Shown: positions 52,595 through 64,000 of the stretch, piece by piece
Numbering within the stretch: the stretch's first letter is position 1
How the letters are laid out: the number at the start of each line of letters is the position of its first letter
Translations under genes and position numbers: made by a program
Notes under the pieces: model-generated
The model's input: only the letters and a program-made list of their open reading frames with translations
What the model was told of the DNA's origin: nothing
Database searches by the model: none
NCBI RefSeq assembly: GCF_001625195.1
Contig: NC_054390.1
Coordinates: 9,459,222-9,523,221 of the forward strand
DNA length: 64,000 bases
Source: Drechmeria coniospora
Lineage: Eukaryota > Ascomycota > Sordariomycetes > Hypocreales > Ophiocordycipitaceae
Reading direction: 5' to 3'

Positions 52595-55500
52595 CTACAT
52601 GCTTTCGTCAAACAAAGACGCGCCCCTGCCCTCGGATTCGCTTCTGAATCTCCCAGTTTGAGACCGATACCACTCCGCCCCCTCCTCCAGCTCCGCCTGA
52701 AGAGCCTTGAGTTCCAACCTGACCTTGGCGGCATCGCTCAAAATTCGTTTGTGCGAGATGCCCTCGTCCATCGTGACCCTCTCCTCTTCATCGATTGACC
52801 TCTTCCTCTTATTCGTTGGCGACGTTTCGATGTTGCCTGCCAATCGTGATGTGCTTGAATCGCTGATGACTCGTTTGTTGGGATCGCCTTCGACACTCCC
52901 AGACTTGGCAATGCCGTCGTCATCCAGATATCGTTTCCTTTTACCAGGTGCCAATGCAGACCCGCCAGGCACCCCCCTGAACCGCTCCCTTATCGCCCTG
53001 ATGGGAGAGAGTCGTCGGACCTCGGCCTCTATTGCGTCCGTGGCAGACAGCCGCCGCCGTCTCCATGGCGATACCGATCGTGGGTAGCGAGGAGCAGGGG
53101 ACGGCCACATTTCGTGCGCCAGCGATTCGGGAACTGCCGTGCCATCCGCCAGAGGGACAATTCCCATTGCCTTGAGTTTCCAACGAGAAGAGAGGTTGCT
53201 CACACGTTTCTGCGTTTCCGGCGCGTTACCACTACCCGATGGCAGGAGAGGCAACGAACGCCGCAACGTGTCGGTCTGGCCAAATAGCATCCGCCGCAAA
53301 GCCCTCGTCTTCGCACCCTCTTTCTTCTCAAACCCTGCAGTCGTACTTTTACCAGGCTGGCTGAACAGAAGCTCGCGCAAGACGCGGGTCTTTGGTCCCT
53401 CCCTCTTGGTAGAGCCCGGGGACGAGTCGAGCGATAGCCTGCTCGTGGACTGCTCGCGGATTGAAGGCATACCATCGCCGTTGATCGCAGCCTGCGTCGA
53501 ACCCCTGGTTCGACCCAACCCCAGTACCACGCTGCTGGCTGGTCGAGCGTTACCTGATGGCAAAAAGTCGCCATCGACGATGGCTTGAACTGCCTCTCGC
53601 TCCCCGTTCAAACCAGACAAGATGCCACTGGCGAGTAGAGACTCCGCCGCATCATCCTTGGCCTTTTTCTTGCTCCTTATCATGCTGAGAAATTCGGACC
53701 GCACCGAGGCAGATGATCCTGTTCCGACCTTGCAATCCTTCTCGGCCTCCTGTGTCTCTTTTCGCGCTTTGCTTTCGGCGGCGGACCGAGCGGCATAAAA
53801 AGCCCGCATTTCGTCTCGGCCTTGCCGTCGAACTTGGCGAAGCCGCTTTTCTCGCGCGTTCCGCTTCCAACGGTAGAAAAACTTCAGTGACAGGTTGTAA
53901 ACGCGAAACTTCTCAACTTCAGCATTCGTCTTCGCTATCTCCTCAAGCCGCGTTTTCTCCTCGACTTCCACTTCGTACTGTTCAAAGGCGTCACGAGTAA
54001 TGGTCGTGACAGATTCAATCAGAAACTCGGATAAAAGGCCCTCGTCACCCATAACGAACCACCTGTTGAAATCGCCCAGCAAGTCCCGTCGTGGACTGGA
54101 CGTTTTGACTTTCTCTCCCAGAGGAAGAGGCTGAGGAGGCACCGACAAAGTTGAGTCTTCCGGTTTGGTAATGAACAAACCCGAACCTGACGAGATCGAA
54201 ATTCCTTTCTTCTCTGAAGCGTTCCCGGCGGACGCAGGGGTAGTGGCAGGCTGTGAAAGTAGACTTTGGTCTGCAGCACCTTGTGGCAGGCTTGAATGGG
54301 CGACGTTTGCATTGCCGAGGATGCCTGAAGTTAGTGCAGGCGCTGCCTCACTTAAAACGGACGGGATATTGTCCTGCTTGTCAACACGTTGTGGAGCAGA
54401 GGTGCTTGGCAACGCAGGGATGAAGGGAGGAGAAGATTGTGCTCCCAGGTTGGTGAGTGATGCCTGACGACTGGCCTTGATAACTTCCGTCGGAACTTGA
54501 GGTCCAGAATTCAAAGTCACACCTCCGGCCGCCGAAGGGAGATGGGCCGTGGAAAATGCTGGAATCGAAGGAGCGGTTGATGGTGAAGCTGAAAAAGTAG
54601 AAGATGAGAACAGCGAGGTGATAGGCGCATGTTTCATGGGAGCCGGTAGTATTGAATTTGCAGTGGTGGTTATTGCCGATGGCGACGAACCGTCACCAGC
54701 CAAGACCGGCTTGCCAAGAGAAGCCGGGAAAGGTGTTGTCGGGGACTTTTGTGAAGACTGAGCCAATATGCTCGGCATTATCTTGTCTGAAGCTGTTCTG
54801 CCGCTGTTGCCAAGTGTGCCGAATCCAGAAAAGGGGTTGCTATCAACGGACGCCTGGTGTGTAGTCTTGTTGCCGAACAAGCTGCTCACACTGTTGGCAC
54901 TGGACGGAGCAAAAGGGTTGGGCTTTGTGGGCGCCAAACTCCCCTGGTTGGTATCGGAAGAAAAGAGCCCGCCGAGTTTCTGGGCAGCGAATGTCGCAAA
55001 GGGGTTCTGACTGCCTGCTGATGCCGAAACAGTTGCCTTGCTTTCGGATCCGGTTGCGAACGGATTCGGCTTTATCGGTGCCGTGCCGTCTTGCTTGAGC
55101 CCTTGTTGCATGTCTGGCAGTTTGATGATTGTACCAAAGGGATTCTGCTTCGCCTGTGCGCCATCAGACGGCATGCCAGACTGTCCAAATCTCGGTGCGC
55201 CCCAGACGGCATTATTAGTGACAGTCTCTGGGCGCGTTGGTACCTTGGGCAGATCCGCATCGGACTCCGGGTCTGAAGCTATATTAGCAGTGATGTACGT
55301 CGGTGTGTAATGGCCATTCCAGGGCCAGACGTACCTGATTCCAATACGAACGGGGCCATCGTTCGAGGCTTTTGATGGGACCCGGCCGCATCACCAAATG
55401 CACTCTTGGCCACTGTTTCCAACCCAGGACCAACAGCTGCATTCTTTTGCTGCTGCATTTGTTGGGTAGATTCGTCATCGGACGCGACGAATAGACTGCT

Positions 55501-57315
55501 CTCGTCCTGCCTGGCCGGTGCGTATTCCGAGCTTCCAACTCGTTCAAACACCGTCCGGTGAAGGACTTCATGAAGCGGCCAGTTCCCCCTCTTTTTTTCG
55601 ACCAGCTCCTGGGAAAACTGATGATCAATCTTGACGAATGGAACTGGCAACCTGTCCTTTAAAATGATGGTCCATTGGCTTGGGCTTCCGCTCCGCGAAA
55701 ACTCGAACCCGTGTTTTTCGGCAAACTCAATGGCTTCGTCCACGGTGTCGTATCGAAGAAATCCGTTCAAGATTTCGGCCGTGATATCCTGCATCGGCGG
55801 CTTTGGCTTCCACATGGCCCGCTTGATCGACTGCAAGATGGCGCGTCGAATGTGCGGAAAGTGACACTCTGCGAAGCAAGCCATGGTGTAGGATACGGCA
55901 ACGCTGTGAACGATGTCGAAAAAGCTGCTGTATGCACTCGCCGCGGCCAGTAACGGCCCGTCCTCTCTATGCTTCGATGAGCCGATGAAATCTTGGCTGT
56001 TATGCAAGACCTCCACCAGAGTCAGAGCGATTCTAACTTCCTCAGACTCCTCCCAGAGGCGGTCATTCCATTGGAGCTGCAAGGTTTCGACAATGGCAGG
56101 GTCGCGGCCGTGAAAGAGGAGGTAGTATGCGCGGAATTCGGCTTCGTTGTCGCATTGTATGTTCTGTTCGTTGCAATCGTCGTAGACGTCCCGCAGAGAC
56201 AAGAGTGTCTTTCCAAGCTGCTCGAGCTCTTGGTGCTCCGAAAAGACGTCTTCGATGCTTTCGCCCGCTTGTTTTTGTCGCGGCAAGAGATGCAGAGAGG
56301 CGACGTGAAACCGGGCAATGTTCTCGAGCACATAGACTTGTGTGATTGTCTCCGCCTTCAGCATGCTGGAAAAGAAGGCAAAGTCTCGTCTGATGGCCCG
56401 GGTGCGGTCCCAGACGAAGCCGTGGACTTTGCGCAGGTTCGACTCGTCCCTGAGCACATGACGGAACAGGTAATTGAGAGAAACTCCAAGAGCGCGAGTG
56501 GAACGCACATCCATCGGCAATGGCGCCTCCTGGCCGGCGGCAGAGCGGGCCAGCTTCTTCACCATGTATTCCAGCCGCGCATCCTCCCCATTCTTGTCGC
56601 GCTCGGCGCTCGGCACGTCGGCTTCTGTGATGCGCTGGATCATTTCATACTGGGGACACTTTTCGTCGCAAATGCCCTTGAACGGAATGGCCTCGCTCAA
56701 ACGCTTTCGCTTGTTGGGGTCGTCTATCAGTCCGGCTCGTGTCAAAGAGGCCCGGGCTTTGCTGCGGTAGGCCTCGTATGTCTCCCTGAACCTGGCCATG
56801 GCTTGCTTGCTGCTGGGAGCGCCTGGATTCGGAGGCCATGCAGGTGGATGTATGCCATCGGCACTGAGCTGATTGTGTATCTTCTCGGCATACTCGTCGC
56901 TGGCTCGAGACTGGTCGTGGAACGAAGCGGTGGTGGATGATGAGAGGTTGTACGAGCCCCCGAAGACAAGGGAGTCTGGGAGATCGTCCACTTCATATGC
57001 ATCGTTGCTCTGAGCAGGGTCGCTGTTTTGAATAGATCCATGGCCATCAGCTCGTCGTTTCATCGAGTTGGGCCCTTGCAGCCCATGCTTGTCGCCTTTG
57101 CGGCGTCTGTTATCCTCCCCGTTATCGCCATTGCCAGAGTTGCCAGAGTTACCGCCAACTTTTGGCTCGTTTCGTTTCTTTCGTCTCTCCTTCTTGGATG
57201 TGACGCTGCCATCGCCAGCACCACCGAAACCGAACGCTGCAGAGGCGCCGTTGCCATTGCTGGCGAAAGCTGCCGACGCCGACCAGTTTCCCGCTCCGGC
57301 GAGTGTCGAAGGCAT
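52595..57315 (-). CDS. SAC3: Sac3/GANP mRNA export factor
   Basis: Exons 57315-55335 and 55278-52595 give 1554 aa. Sac3 is the scaffold of the TREX-2 complex, which links transcription to mRNA export at the nuclear pore. The Sac3/GANP domain lies about residues 205-520: GICDEKCPQYEMIQRITEAD, LARSAAGQEAPLPMDVRST, LNYLFRHVLRDESNLRKVHG, FVWDRTRAIRRDFAF and VLENIARFHVASLHLL. After the 56-bp intron the protein has NPFA/NPFG repeats (KPNPFATGSE, QNPFATFAAQ, KPNPFAPSSA), then a Lys/Arg/Glu-rich helical region with FYRWKRNAREKRLRQVRRQG near residue 1150, as in the Cdc31-Sus1-binding part of fungal Sac3. The two large frames are one gene: splicing keeps frame and neither half alone is complete. Confidence 0.93.
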
Positions 57316-57859
57316 TTAGCTCGATGATGCAACGCCCGTTGCACACATCCAAATAGACCGCAGGAGCATGGAGGGTGGGTATCGGCGTGCAAGCCCTACG
57401 CGTTGAGCGATAATGGGGAAGTCGGGCGGAGGAGGAGGGTGCGCGCAACAATTGCAGTTGTTCTTGACAGGCAATGGATTATGAGTGTTCTGAAGCTCGA
57501 AGCTTGGGATGCGCTCACGTGACCAACGATCTCAAACAAGTCACTCCGAACGCAACAGCCCATTCATTTGGCTGGTTTGTCAACGTCGCTATTTTTCTTA
57601 TTGCACTCATACTGCGAAGTCTACCGTTTGAATCTTTCGTTCTTCGTTCCATCATCGTATCGCGCCGTGCGAATTGTCAAGGCTGGACCGAAAGGAAAAG
57701 CGTTAGATGATGCCAAAACGACACCAAAAAGACTGTGCACGAGGGACATGGTGGGCACACTTGTTGTCAGCCAAGGGATTCATGTATGTTGCAGGGGTAT
57801 TGACAAGTAGATGTTTTCGAAATTCAACGCTTCGTTATTTGACGGTCACCACCCATTCG
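57316..57859. other. SAC3 upstream/LTV1 3' region
   Basis: 544 bp with no supported gene; holds the SAC3 promoter and the 3' flank of LTV1. Confidence 0.5.
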
Positions 57860-59142
57860 CTACCTGCCACGGAGGCGCGGCGGGCCCAGCTCCCTTCTGA
57901 TCTCTTCTAACTGCTCCAGCCCCGTCTGAGCCTTGGTTTTCTTGGACGTGCGTTTTCCAGGCTTCGTGTAGTTGCCCAGGAAGTCGTCCAGGATGCCATC
58001 AAAGTCACTGCGGACGTTCCCTGTGACGCTCGAGACGGCCGACACGGCAGATACAGAAGCCATGTCATCTTCTTCGTCCTCGTTGTATCGCTCCTCGATC
58101 TTGTCAAACCGAGCGTCCAACAAGGTCATCTGCTCCGTTCGCACCAGCGACGACGATGTCATTGAGTAGCTTGACGCATCGGTCAGCGCGCCCTTGCGCT
58201 TCTTTCGCCGGCCGCCATTTGTCGTCGTCGTCCAATTCGACTGCAAGCCAGAATGAGACGGCACAACGGGGGACTTGCCAGACTTTTGTGCCTGCTTAAA
58301 CCGCTTGAAGTCTTCGAGCCAGTCCTGCGACGGACCTTCATCCGGCTGCTCCCTTTCCACGCTGACGAGCTCTGGTGCCTGGTCGTTGTACTCCTTCGTT
58401 GGCTTGGCTGTGTCGTCGGACTCCCAGCCATCATCGTCGTCATACTGTGCGTCGTCGAACTCAAAGTCGTCCAACTCTCGTCCATCCTGCGCTAGCTTTT
58501 GGAAGATCTCATCATCATTGTCGTCGACGTAGGCGTCATCATCCAACGCCTCGAGCACTTCTCGCAGCCGCGGGTCCATATCGGGCTGAAAACCGCGGAT
58601 GGCATCTGGAATATCTTGCTGGGCCTCGTACGTCACCCTCGTCAGGTTCTTGGAAGGAAGCATGACTTCGTCCAACACGTCGCCTGCCTTTTGCTCCAAG
58701 TCCATCTGTTTCAGCGCATCCTCCAGCGTTTGCTTCTGCTTGCCCTTGCCCTTTCCCGAAGTTTCTGCCTCGATGAAGACGACGTCTCCGCCGCCGGAGT
58801 TGAGGTCGCGTAAATGCTGCATGTAATCGTACTCGGAGTCGTCGTAATACACGCCATAGGACGCCGCCTCGCCTTCGTTCTCTCGGATGTTGGCGGCATC
58901 TGAGCCGAGCTCGGATGCAAGATCATCGAGGTGTTTCGCTCCAGATCCAGACTTTTTCTGCATCGGATTCAACACCATCGACGGCGCGCTCTCGTCGTGG
59001 ATGAGGGGGTCATTCTGCGGCCGGTGGACCAGCGTGAAGTGCTGAGCCGACTTCTTGTCGCTGTGAGTTCTGTCAGTGCATGCAAATTACGCGATACTAG
59101 TGGGCATGTGAAGGCAACGTACATCCACTTTCCTCTGGGCAT
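57860..59142 (-). CDS. LTV1: Ltv1, 40S subunit biogenesis factor
   Basis: Exons 59142-59123 and 59060-57860 give 406 aa. Ltv1 binds pre-40S particles and is needed for correct head assembly and export of the small subunit. The first exon is only 20 nt (MPRGKW plus two bases); after the 62-bp intron it reads [19 protein letters not shown], the conserved Ltv1 start. Acidic stretches follow ([20 protein letters not shown]), then [35 protein letters not shown] and [18 protein letters not shown]. Length is near yeast Ltv1 (463 aa). It is divergent from LSG1. Confidence 0.95.
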
Positions 59143-59570
59143 CTTGATTGTGATGCGACTGTGTCTGCGATTTGATGGAGAGAGGGGTGATGTGATGATG
59201 TTCTAGAGGGAAGAATCGATCTCAGAATGCAGATTTTGGACCCTGGTATGAGCACAGTAATAAAACAGATAGCACTGTATGTCACGCGTACTCGCTCGTC
59301 AATTACACAGTGCGATTTTGTAGGCGGGGAGAAATCTTTTGAAAATTTGCCCCTCCATTTGTCAACATTATTCAGCGGCTGTGTACTCCGCCGTACTTAC
59401 CAGTCACAACCACGTCAACCTGTGCCTCGTCGGCATCTGCTTTTCACATCATCAATCAGTTGCAGACCAACATCCTCATCCTCATTCTATCTACACTTAC
59501 CCCTTTCTACATGGCATAAATCCCAAGGACCTGTCTCCCCCATATCACTGCCTCGCGCGTAACGTCCAAC
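59143..59570. promoter_or_regulatory. Shared divergent promoter of LTV1 and LSG1
   Basis: 428 bp between the two start codons. It contains TGAAAATTT at 59340-59348, close to the RRPE motif known from yeast ribosome-biogenesis promoters. No clear PAC (GATGAG) site was found. That one region serves both genes is inference from spacing. Confidence 0.45.
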
Positions 59571-61567
59571 ATGCCTCTAGCAAAGTCGAAAAAGTCAATG
59601 GGGCTCGGCAACGCCTTGATGAATGATCGTTTCGGCAAAGGCAAGGGCTCCGAGAGAAAGAAGACGTCTGCGATTACAAGAATAAACCATGCGACCGGTG
59701 AACAATATCTCGTCAACGACAAGCAAGATGCGTCCTGGGTCAAGATGCGCTCCGTCACGGAGCAGGGTGCCCTCGACGAGTTTCTGGCCACGGCCGAGCT
59801 CGCGGGCACCGACTTTACAGCCGAAAAGATGAACAATGTCAAAATCATCCACACCGATCACAAAAACCCGTACCTGCTGTCGGCTCACGAGGAGCAAGCC
59901 GTTCTGGGGAAGCACAAGATGCACAGAAACCGGCTGACGGTTCCGAGGAGGCCGAAGTGGGATGCGTCCACAACACCGCAGGAGCTGGATCGGAAGGAAC
60001 GCGAGGCCTTTCTGATTTGGAGAAGAGGGCTAGCCGAGCTTCAGGAGAATAACGACCTGCTTATGACACCCTTTGAGCGGAATATTGAGGTCTGGCGACA
60101 GCTCTGGAGAGTCATTGAGCGCTCCGACTTGGTCGTCCAGATTGTGGATGCGCGAAACCCGCTACTGTTCCGTTCGGAAGACCTGGAAGTATACGTCAAG
60201 GCCGTGGACTCGAGGAAGGAGAATCTTCTTCTCATCAACAAAGCCGACATGATGACGCTACGACAAAGACAGGCATGGGCAAAGTATCTGACGGAGGCTG
60301 GAATCGCCTACAGGTTCTTCTCCGCCCAGCTGGCAAAGGAGTTGAATGACGCAAGGGACCAAGACGACGAATCGAATGAGGCTCCCCAAGTGGCGCCGCC
60401 AACGAAAAAATCCGGGAAGCAACCGAGGCAGGAGGAGGACTCGTCCGATGAGGACGAAAGCGAGGACGGTGGCGATGTGGAAGCAGATGACGGGTACGAC
60501 GTTCAGATTCTCACAGTGGAGGAACTGGAAGACATATTCTTCCAGCACGTCCCTGAGGACGCAGGTATGGGCTGGCAACCCGCTACACCTCCAAGACATT
60601 CGCTAACGGTAACCAAGGAGCCGATCACAAGCTGCAGGTCGGTCTAGTCGGGTACCCCAACGTTGGAAAATCATCCACCATCAACGCCCTCATCGGCGCG
60701 AAAAAGGTGTCGGTCTCGTCAACGCCGGGCAAGACGAAGCATTTTCAGACCATCCACCTCAGTGACAAAGTGATTCTGTGCGATTGCCCTGGCCTCGTTT
60801 TCCCCAACTTTGCTTTCACAAAAGCCGACCTCGTCTGCAACGGCGTCCTGCCTATCGACCAGATGAGAGAATACACAGGCCCCGTCGGGCTCATCACCGA
60901 ACGCATACCGCAGCGCTTTCTCGAGGCTGTCTACGGTATCCACATCAAGATGCGGCCCCTCGAAGAAGGCGGCACTGGCATACCGTCGGCCGCCGAGCTG
61001 CTCCGCGCGTACGCCATGGCTCGAGGCTTCCACACCTCGGGCCTCGGCCAACCTGACGAGTCTAGGGCCGCGCGTTACGTTCTCAAGGACTACGTCAACG
61101 GCAAGCTGCTCTTTGTGCGCCCGCCCCCGGGCGTCGAGGATGCAAAAGATTTCAACGGCGAGCTCTACGATGAGCGCCATCTTCCGGAAAAGAGACGAGC
61201 CGCGCTCGCTGCCGCCACTCAATCTCTGTCTCTCGATGACGACGAGTCCGCCATGATGGCTTTGGACCCAATGGCTCTGCCCGCGGGACCAAAGTCCAAG
61301 AAGCTCGATGCCGGTTTCTTCAAGCCCAAGGAGGTGCAGGGCCACTTCGGTAGACCTTTTAGCTACAAATATACCGAACAAGGCGCGGCCGAGGGAAGTG
61401 AGATTGTCGGCAAGCACCTGACTGGGCGAAAGGCCAGGACGATGATTGCGCTGGAGAATGGCATTGACCCCAAGGATGTGGGAGTCATGTCGGGAAAGAA
61501 GCACTTCAAAGGAAGGGCAAAGAGCGAGAGGAAAAAGCACCGCGGAATCAACATAGTTGACGATTAA
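59571..61567 (+). CDS. LSG1: Lsg1, circularly permuted GTPase for 60S maturation
   Basis: Exons 59571-60564 and 60618-61567 give 647 aa. Lsg1 is the cytoplasmic GTPase that triggers release of Nmd3 from the pre-60S subunit. The permuted motif order is visible: G4 LLLINKADMM near residue 222, then, after an acidic insert, G1 GYPNVGKSSTIN near 345, TPGKTKHFQT, and G3 DCPGLVFPNF. Family blocks WRQLWRVIERSDLVVQIVDARNP and LLRAYAMARGFH are present. The 53-bp intron lies just before G1. The C-terminus is basic (GKKHFKGRAKSERKKHRG), typical of Lsg1. It is divergent from LTV1. Confidence 0.96.
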
Positions 61568-61875
61568 ATGCCCCGCAGAGAACGGCGGCCGAATGCATAT
61601 AGTCACAACCCGATGGTGGTAATATGCAACAACTTGTGAGATGGCGTTTTGTTCTCGCCTGGTGCATATGGCATACTGAAAGAGCGTACATTGCATGTCC
61701 AAGATCGCATATCGTGGTGGACAAACAACCGCATACACGATTCGAATGCCCCTCACCACGAGGTCCAGCCTTCTTTTTCCATGGTGCGGAAAACGTCAAG
61801 TTCCCATTCAGAAACACCATGGTGCGTCTTCTTCAAGAACCATCCACTCCCGAGAGAACGACCATCACACTCACT
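61568..61875. other. Short convergent intergenic region
   Basis: 308 bp between the LSG1 and GT2 3' ends; nothing recognised. Confidence 0.5.
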
Positions 61876-64000
61876 CTAGTAGTTGAAGACCATCAAGCTC
61901 GGGTTTAAGACCAGCGGTACCAGTGCGTGGAAGCTGAGGTTGAGTGCGAGCGGCACAATGGCCGAGAAATCGGTAATGGCCCAGTCAGGCGGCGCAAAAG
62001 CACCGAGGTAAATCATGGCGCCGACGAGAAGCGTAATGATGAGATACATCCACTTGAAGGTCCGAAATATTCGAGGCATCTCCTGGAAGAAGTTGCTGTC
62101 TTCCTTCTCCTTGGACGTGGCACCCCACTGCATGTCGACATGGAAGAGATATGCCAGGAGTGATGTGGTGATGTGGTAGGAGATGCCGCCGAAGAAGACG
62201 GTCATCATCGGCATCCACTTTAGGTTTTCAACCAGAGACCCAAGTAGGGAACGCTCACCGGTGCGGTAGCGGAAGATGGCGAGGGCGATGGGGCCCGAGG
62301 CGTTGAAGACGACGACGAGGGAGAGGAAAACATTCCAAGAAGTGAGGTAGCAGGTGGCAAGGTCGTCACGGAACCAGCCGATGATGAAATAGTTGATGAC
62401 CGTGAGCAAAAGGGCGGATCCAAGGGCAAAGTAGGAGCACATGTACGCCATGATGGAAATCTTGGACGACACCATGATGTTGGAACCCAAGTAGGTATAG
62501 AAGAGGGGTGTGAAGGGACCCTTGAAGATCCAGCGGTGAAAGGGGTGGAAAATCATCTCACTGACGCCAAAGGCGTACTTTTGCCAGCGGGCGATCTCGT
62601 CGTAGATGGTGAGGGAAACACCTTCCTTGAACTGATCATCATGGTAGCTGGCGATGCGGATGATGTTGCCCTTCATTTGCAGTCGGAGGGCAATGTCGAA
62701 ATCCTCAGATACGTGACTCTCAGACCAGTAAGGGATGTAATTCGTCTCATCCTTGACGCCGACGTCTTGGACAGCTGCCATCTGTTAGCGCCGTGGTTTT
62801 TCGAGCATTGTAGGCTGAACACGTTACCCTGCCACCTGAGAAAGGCGTTGTGGCCGACGAAAGGTGCAACTTCGCCGGAGCCGATGGAGAAACGGATAGA
62901 GGTGTATACCAGATTGGTAAAGAAGGTAATACCGTTTTCGAAGTAGTCGTGCACGACCTGCATGACTCCGGTCGAGTGCTGGATGATGGCAGTCTCTGGC
63001 GACAAGAACATTTCGGCCGCGCCGTAGAGGAGGCAGTCGACTGGCTACTTTGTTTTGGCACGGGTTCATTCTTTCAGAGGTAAAGGTAGGGACGGACTCA
63101 CGACTCTGGTATCGGAATCGACAATAAGAATATGCTCCCCGACACGAATATCGCCCTCGGCCCAAGCAAGAGGGTTCTCTTCGAGGACGCGGGTGAGGGC
63201 TGCCGCGTACAGCTCTGCCTCCTCGGATTCATCCAACATGTCAGAAGCATCCGAGGCTATTCGAGCGTCCACCGTCTCTTGAAGATGCGCCTCAACCTTT
63301 TGAGATACGTTGAGGGCAAAGTTCATGTTCGACGCTTTCTTGAACTTGCCCTTCCGCGCAAAGCCTTCTTCGCCGTTGTGTCTGGGCCGGGCGACCCAAC
63401 CGATGTTGTTGTCATGGTAAAAGTCGCGTCGCTGTTGAACGACTTCTTCCGAGAGGCCAGCTCGAAGGCCGTCGTCATTGACGAAGATATTGGCTGAGCC
63501 CCCGTGCGACTCGTAGTATGAGATGGCAGCCTGAAGGCTGCGAATTGTGGGCACGATGACCGTCTCCATGCCCTCCTTGTATACGGGCATCTGTATGGTG
63601 ATCTTGGGCGGCACAAACCCATCGGAAAAGGCGCGCTTCAAGCATGGCTTATGGCAGGAATAATACCGCGAATTTGTGCGGACGCCGCCAATGGGGCCAA
63701 TCATTTGAAACAGGTTAGTGAAGATGACCTGGAAGAAGAACAAGCTGACACCCATCAATATCGGGATGGGAGCAACAAGTGCCAGGCGAATCCACGACCC
63801 ATCGAGAACACATTCGGTGACTAGCTTGCCGATGTAGACACCAATGAGCAAGCATATGGACAAGCACATGGCCATACCGATGAAGAAGGCCGATGCGCGG
63901 ATGACTGGCCTAGCGACAGACTCGGGACGATCCATTCCGGGATCCTTTTCCAGCTCCTCCATGCTTTCACTGAGGTACGGTATAGGCCCCAACTTTTCTA
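61876..64000 (-). CDS. Family 2 glycosyltransferase (fungal GT2, chitin/cellulose-synthase-like), partial at 5' end
   Basis: Exons >64000-63102, 63044-62828 and 62774-61876; the start lies beyond the window. It is a processive GT-A type enzyme of the plasma membrane with multiple membrane helices. Visible parts are two N-terminal helices (ASAFFIGMAMCLSICLLIGV; LALVAPIPILMGVSLFFFQV), substrate-binding FVNDDG, the DxD motif VDSDTR, acceptor motif VGHNAFLRWQ, catalytic SESHVSEDFD, and the QxxRW-like IARWQKYAFG, followed by four to six C-terminal helices. This matches the fungal GT2 class that Zymoseptoria and Fusarium need for hyphal growth on solid surfaces (family knowledge). The polysaccharide product is not established. 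The introns split at conserved blocks and restore the frame. Confidence 0.88.

Overview
This window looks like nuclear DNA of a filamentous ascomycete, most likely a Sordariomycete and probably Hypocreales. The genes are GC-rich with one to several short introns (mostly 41-116 bp, GTRNGY...CTRAC...YAG). The housekeeping set is fungal: ERG2, CBF5, SAC3, LSG1, LTV1, RFC4, FCF1, NmrA, an N-terminal amidase, POM34, an Ino80 subunit and a surface-growth GT2 glycosyltransferase. Species placement is inference. Exon boundaries were derived by hand from reading frame and splice motifs and have no transcript support.

Layout. 1-181 is the 5' end of GET4. 182-16350 is an accessory, repeat-rich region: retroelement fragments, a GPI-type secreted protein, a BCS1-like AAA ATPase with a decayed partial copy, and two paralogous aegerolysin genes on two copies of a roughly 2 kb duplicated block. 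Between the aegerolysins lies a multi-exon secreted protein that I read as a MACPF pore-forming partner. This cytolysin locus is the most interesting part of the window. 16345-24752 holds a small secreted protein, a Cys-rich single-pass membrane protein, a derlin, a short conserved membrane protein, and the divergent pair RFC4/FCF1. 24753-30569 has no gene I can support and is rich in simple-sequence tracts.

30570-39649 holds the NmrA-type regulator, ERG2, IES1 (with a tandemly duplicated 3' end) and POM34, separated by GTAC-rich repeat arrays. 40129-44060 has a tRNA-Gly(CCC) with nested retroelement debris and a lone gag-type ORF upstream of it. 44404-49223 carries NTA1, a FunK1 kinase pseudogene and CBF5. 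50547-64000 carries a paralogue of the Cys-rich membrane protein, SAC3, the divergent ribosome-biogenesis pair LTV1/LSG1, and the 3' part of a GT2 glycosyltransferase that runs off the right edge.

Common themes. Ribosome and rRNA biogenesis is well represented (FCF1, CBF5, LTV1, LSG1), and two of these genes share divergent promoters with a partner. Secreted or surface proteins cluster in the repeat-rich left third. The repeats fall into three groups: a retroelement family present as fragments at about 1.3-2.1, 8.3-9.0 and 40.3-44.1 kb; segmental duplications at 5-15.9 kb; and short minisatellites, many built on the palindrome TACGGAGTA.
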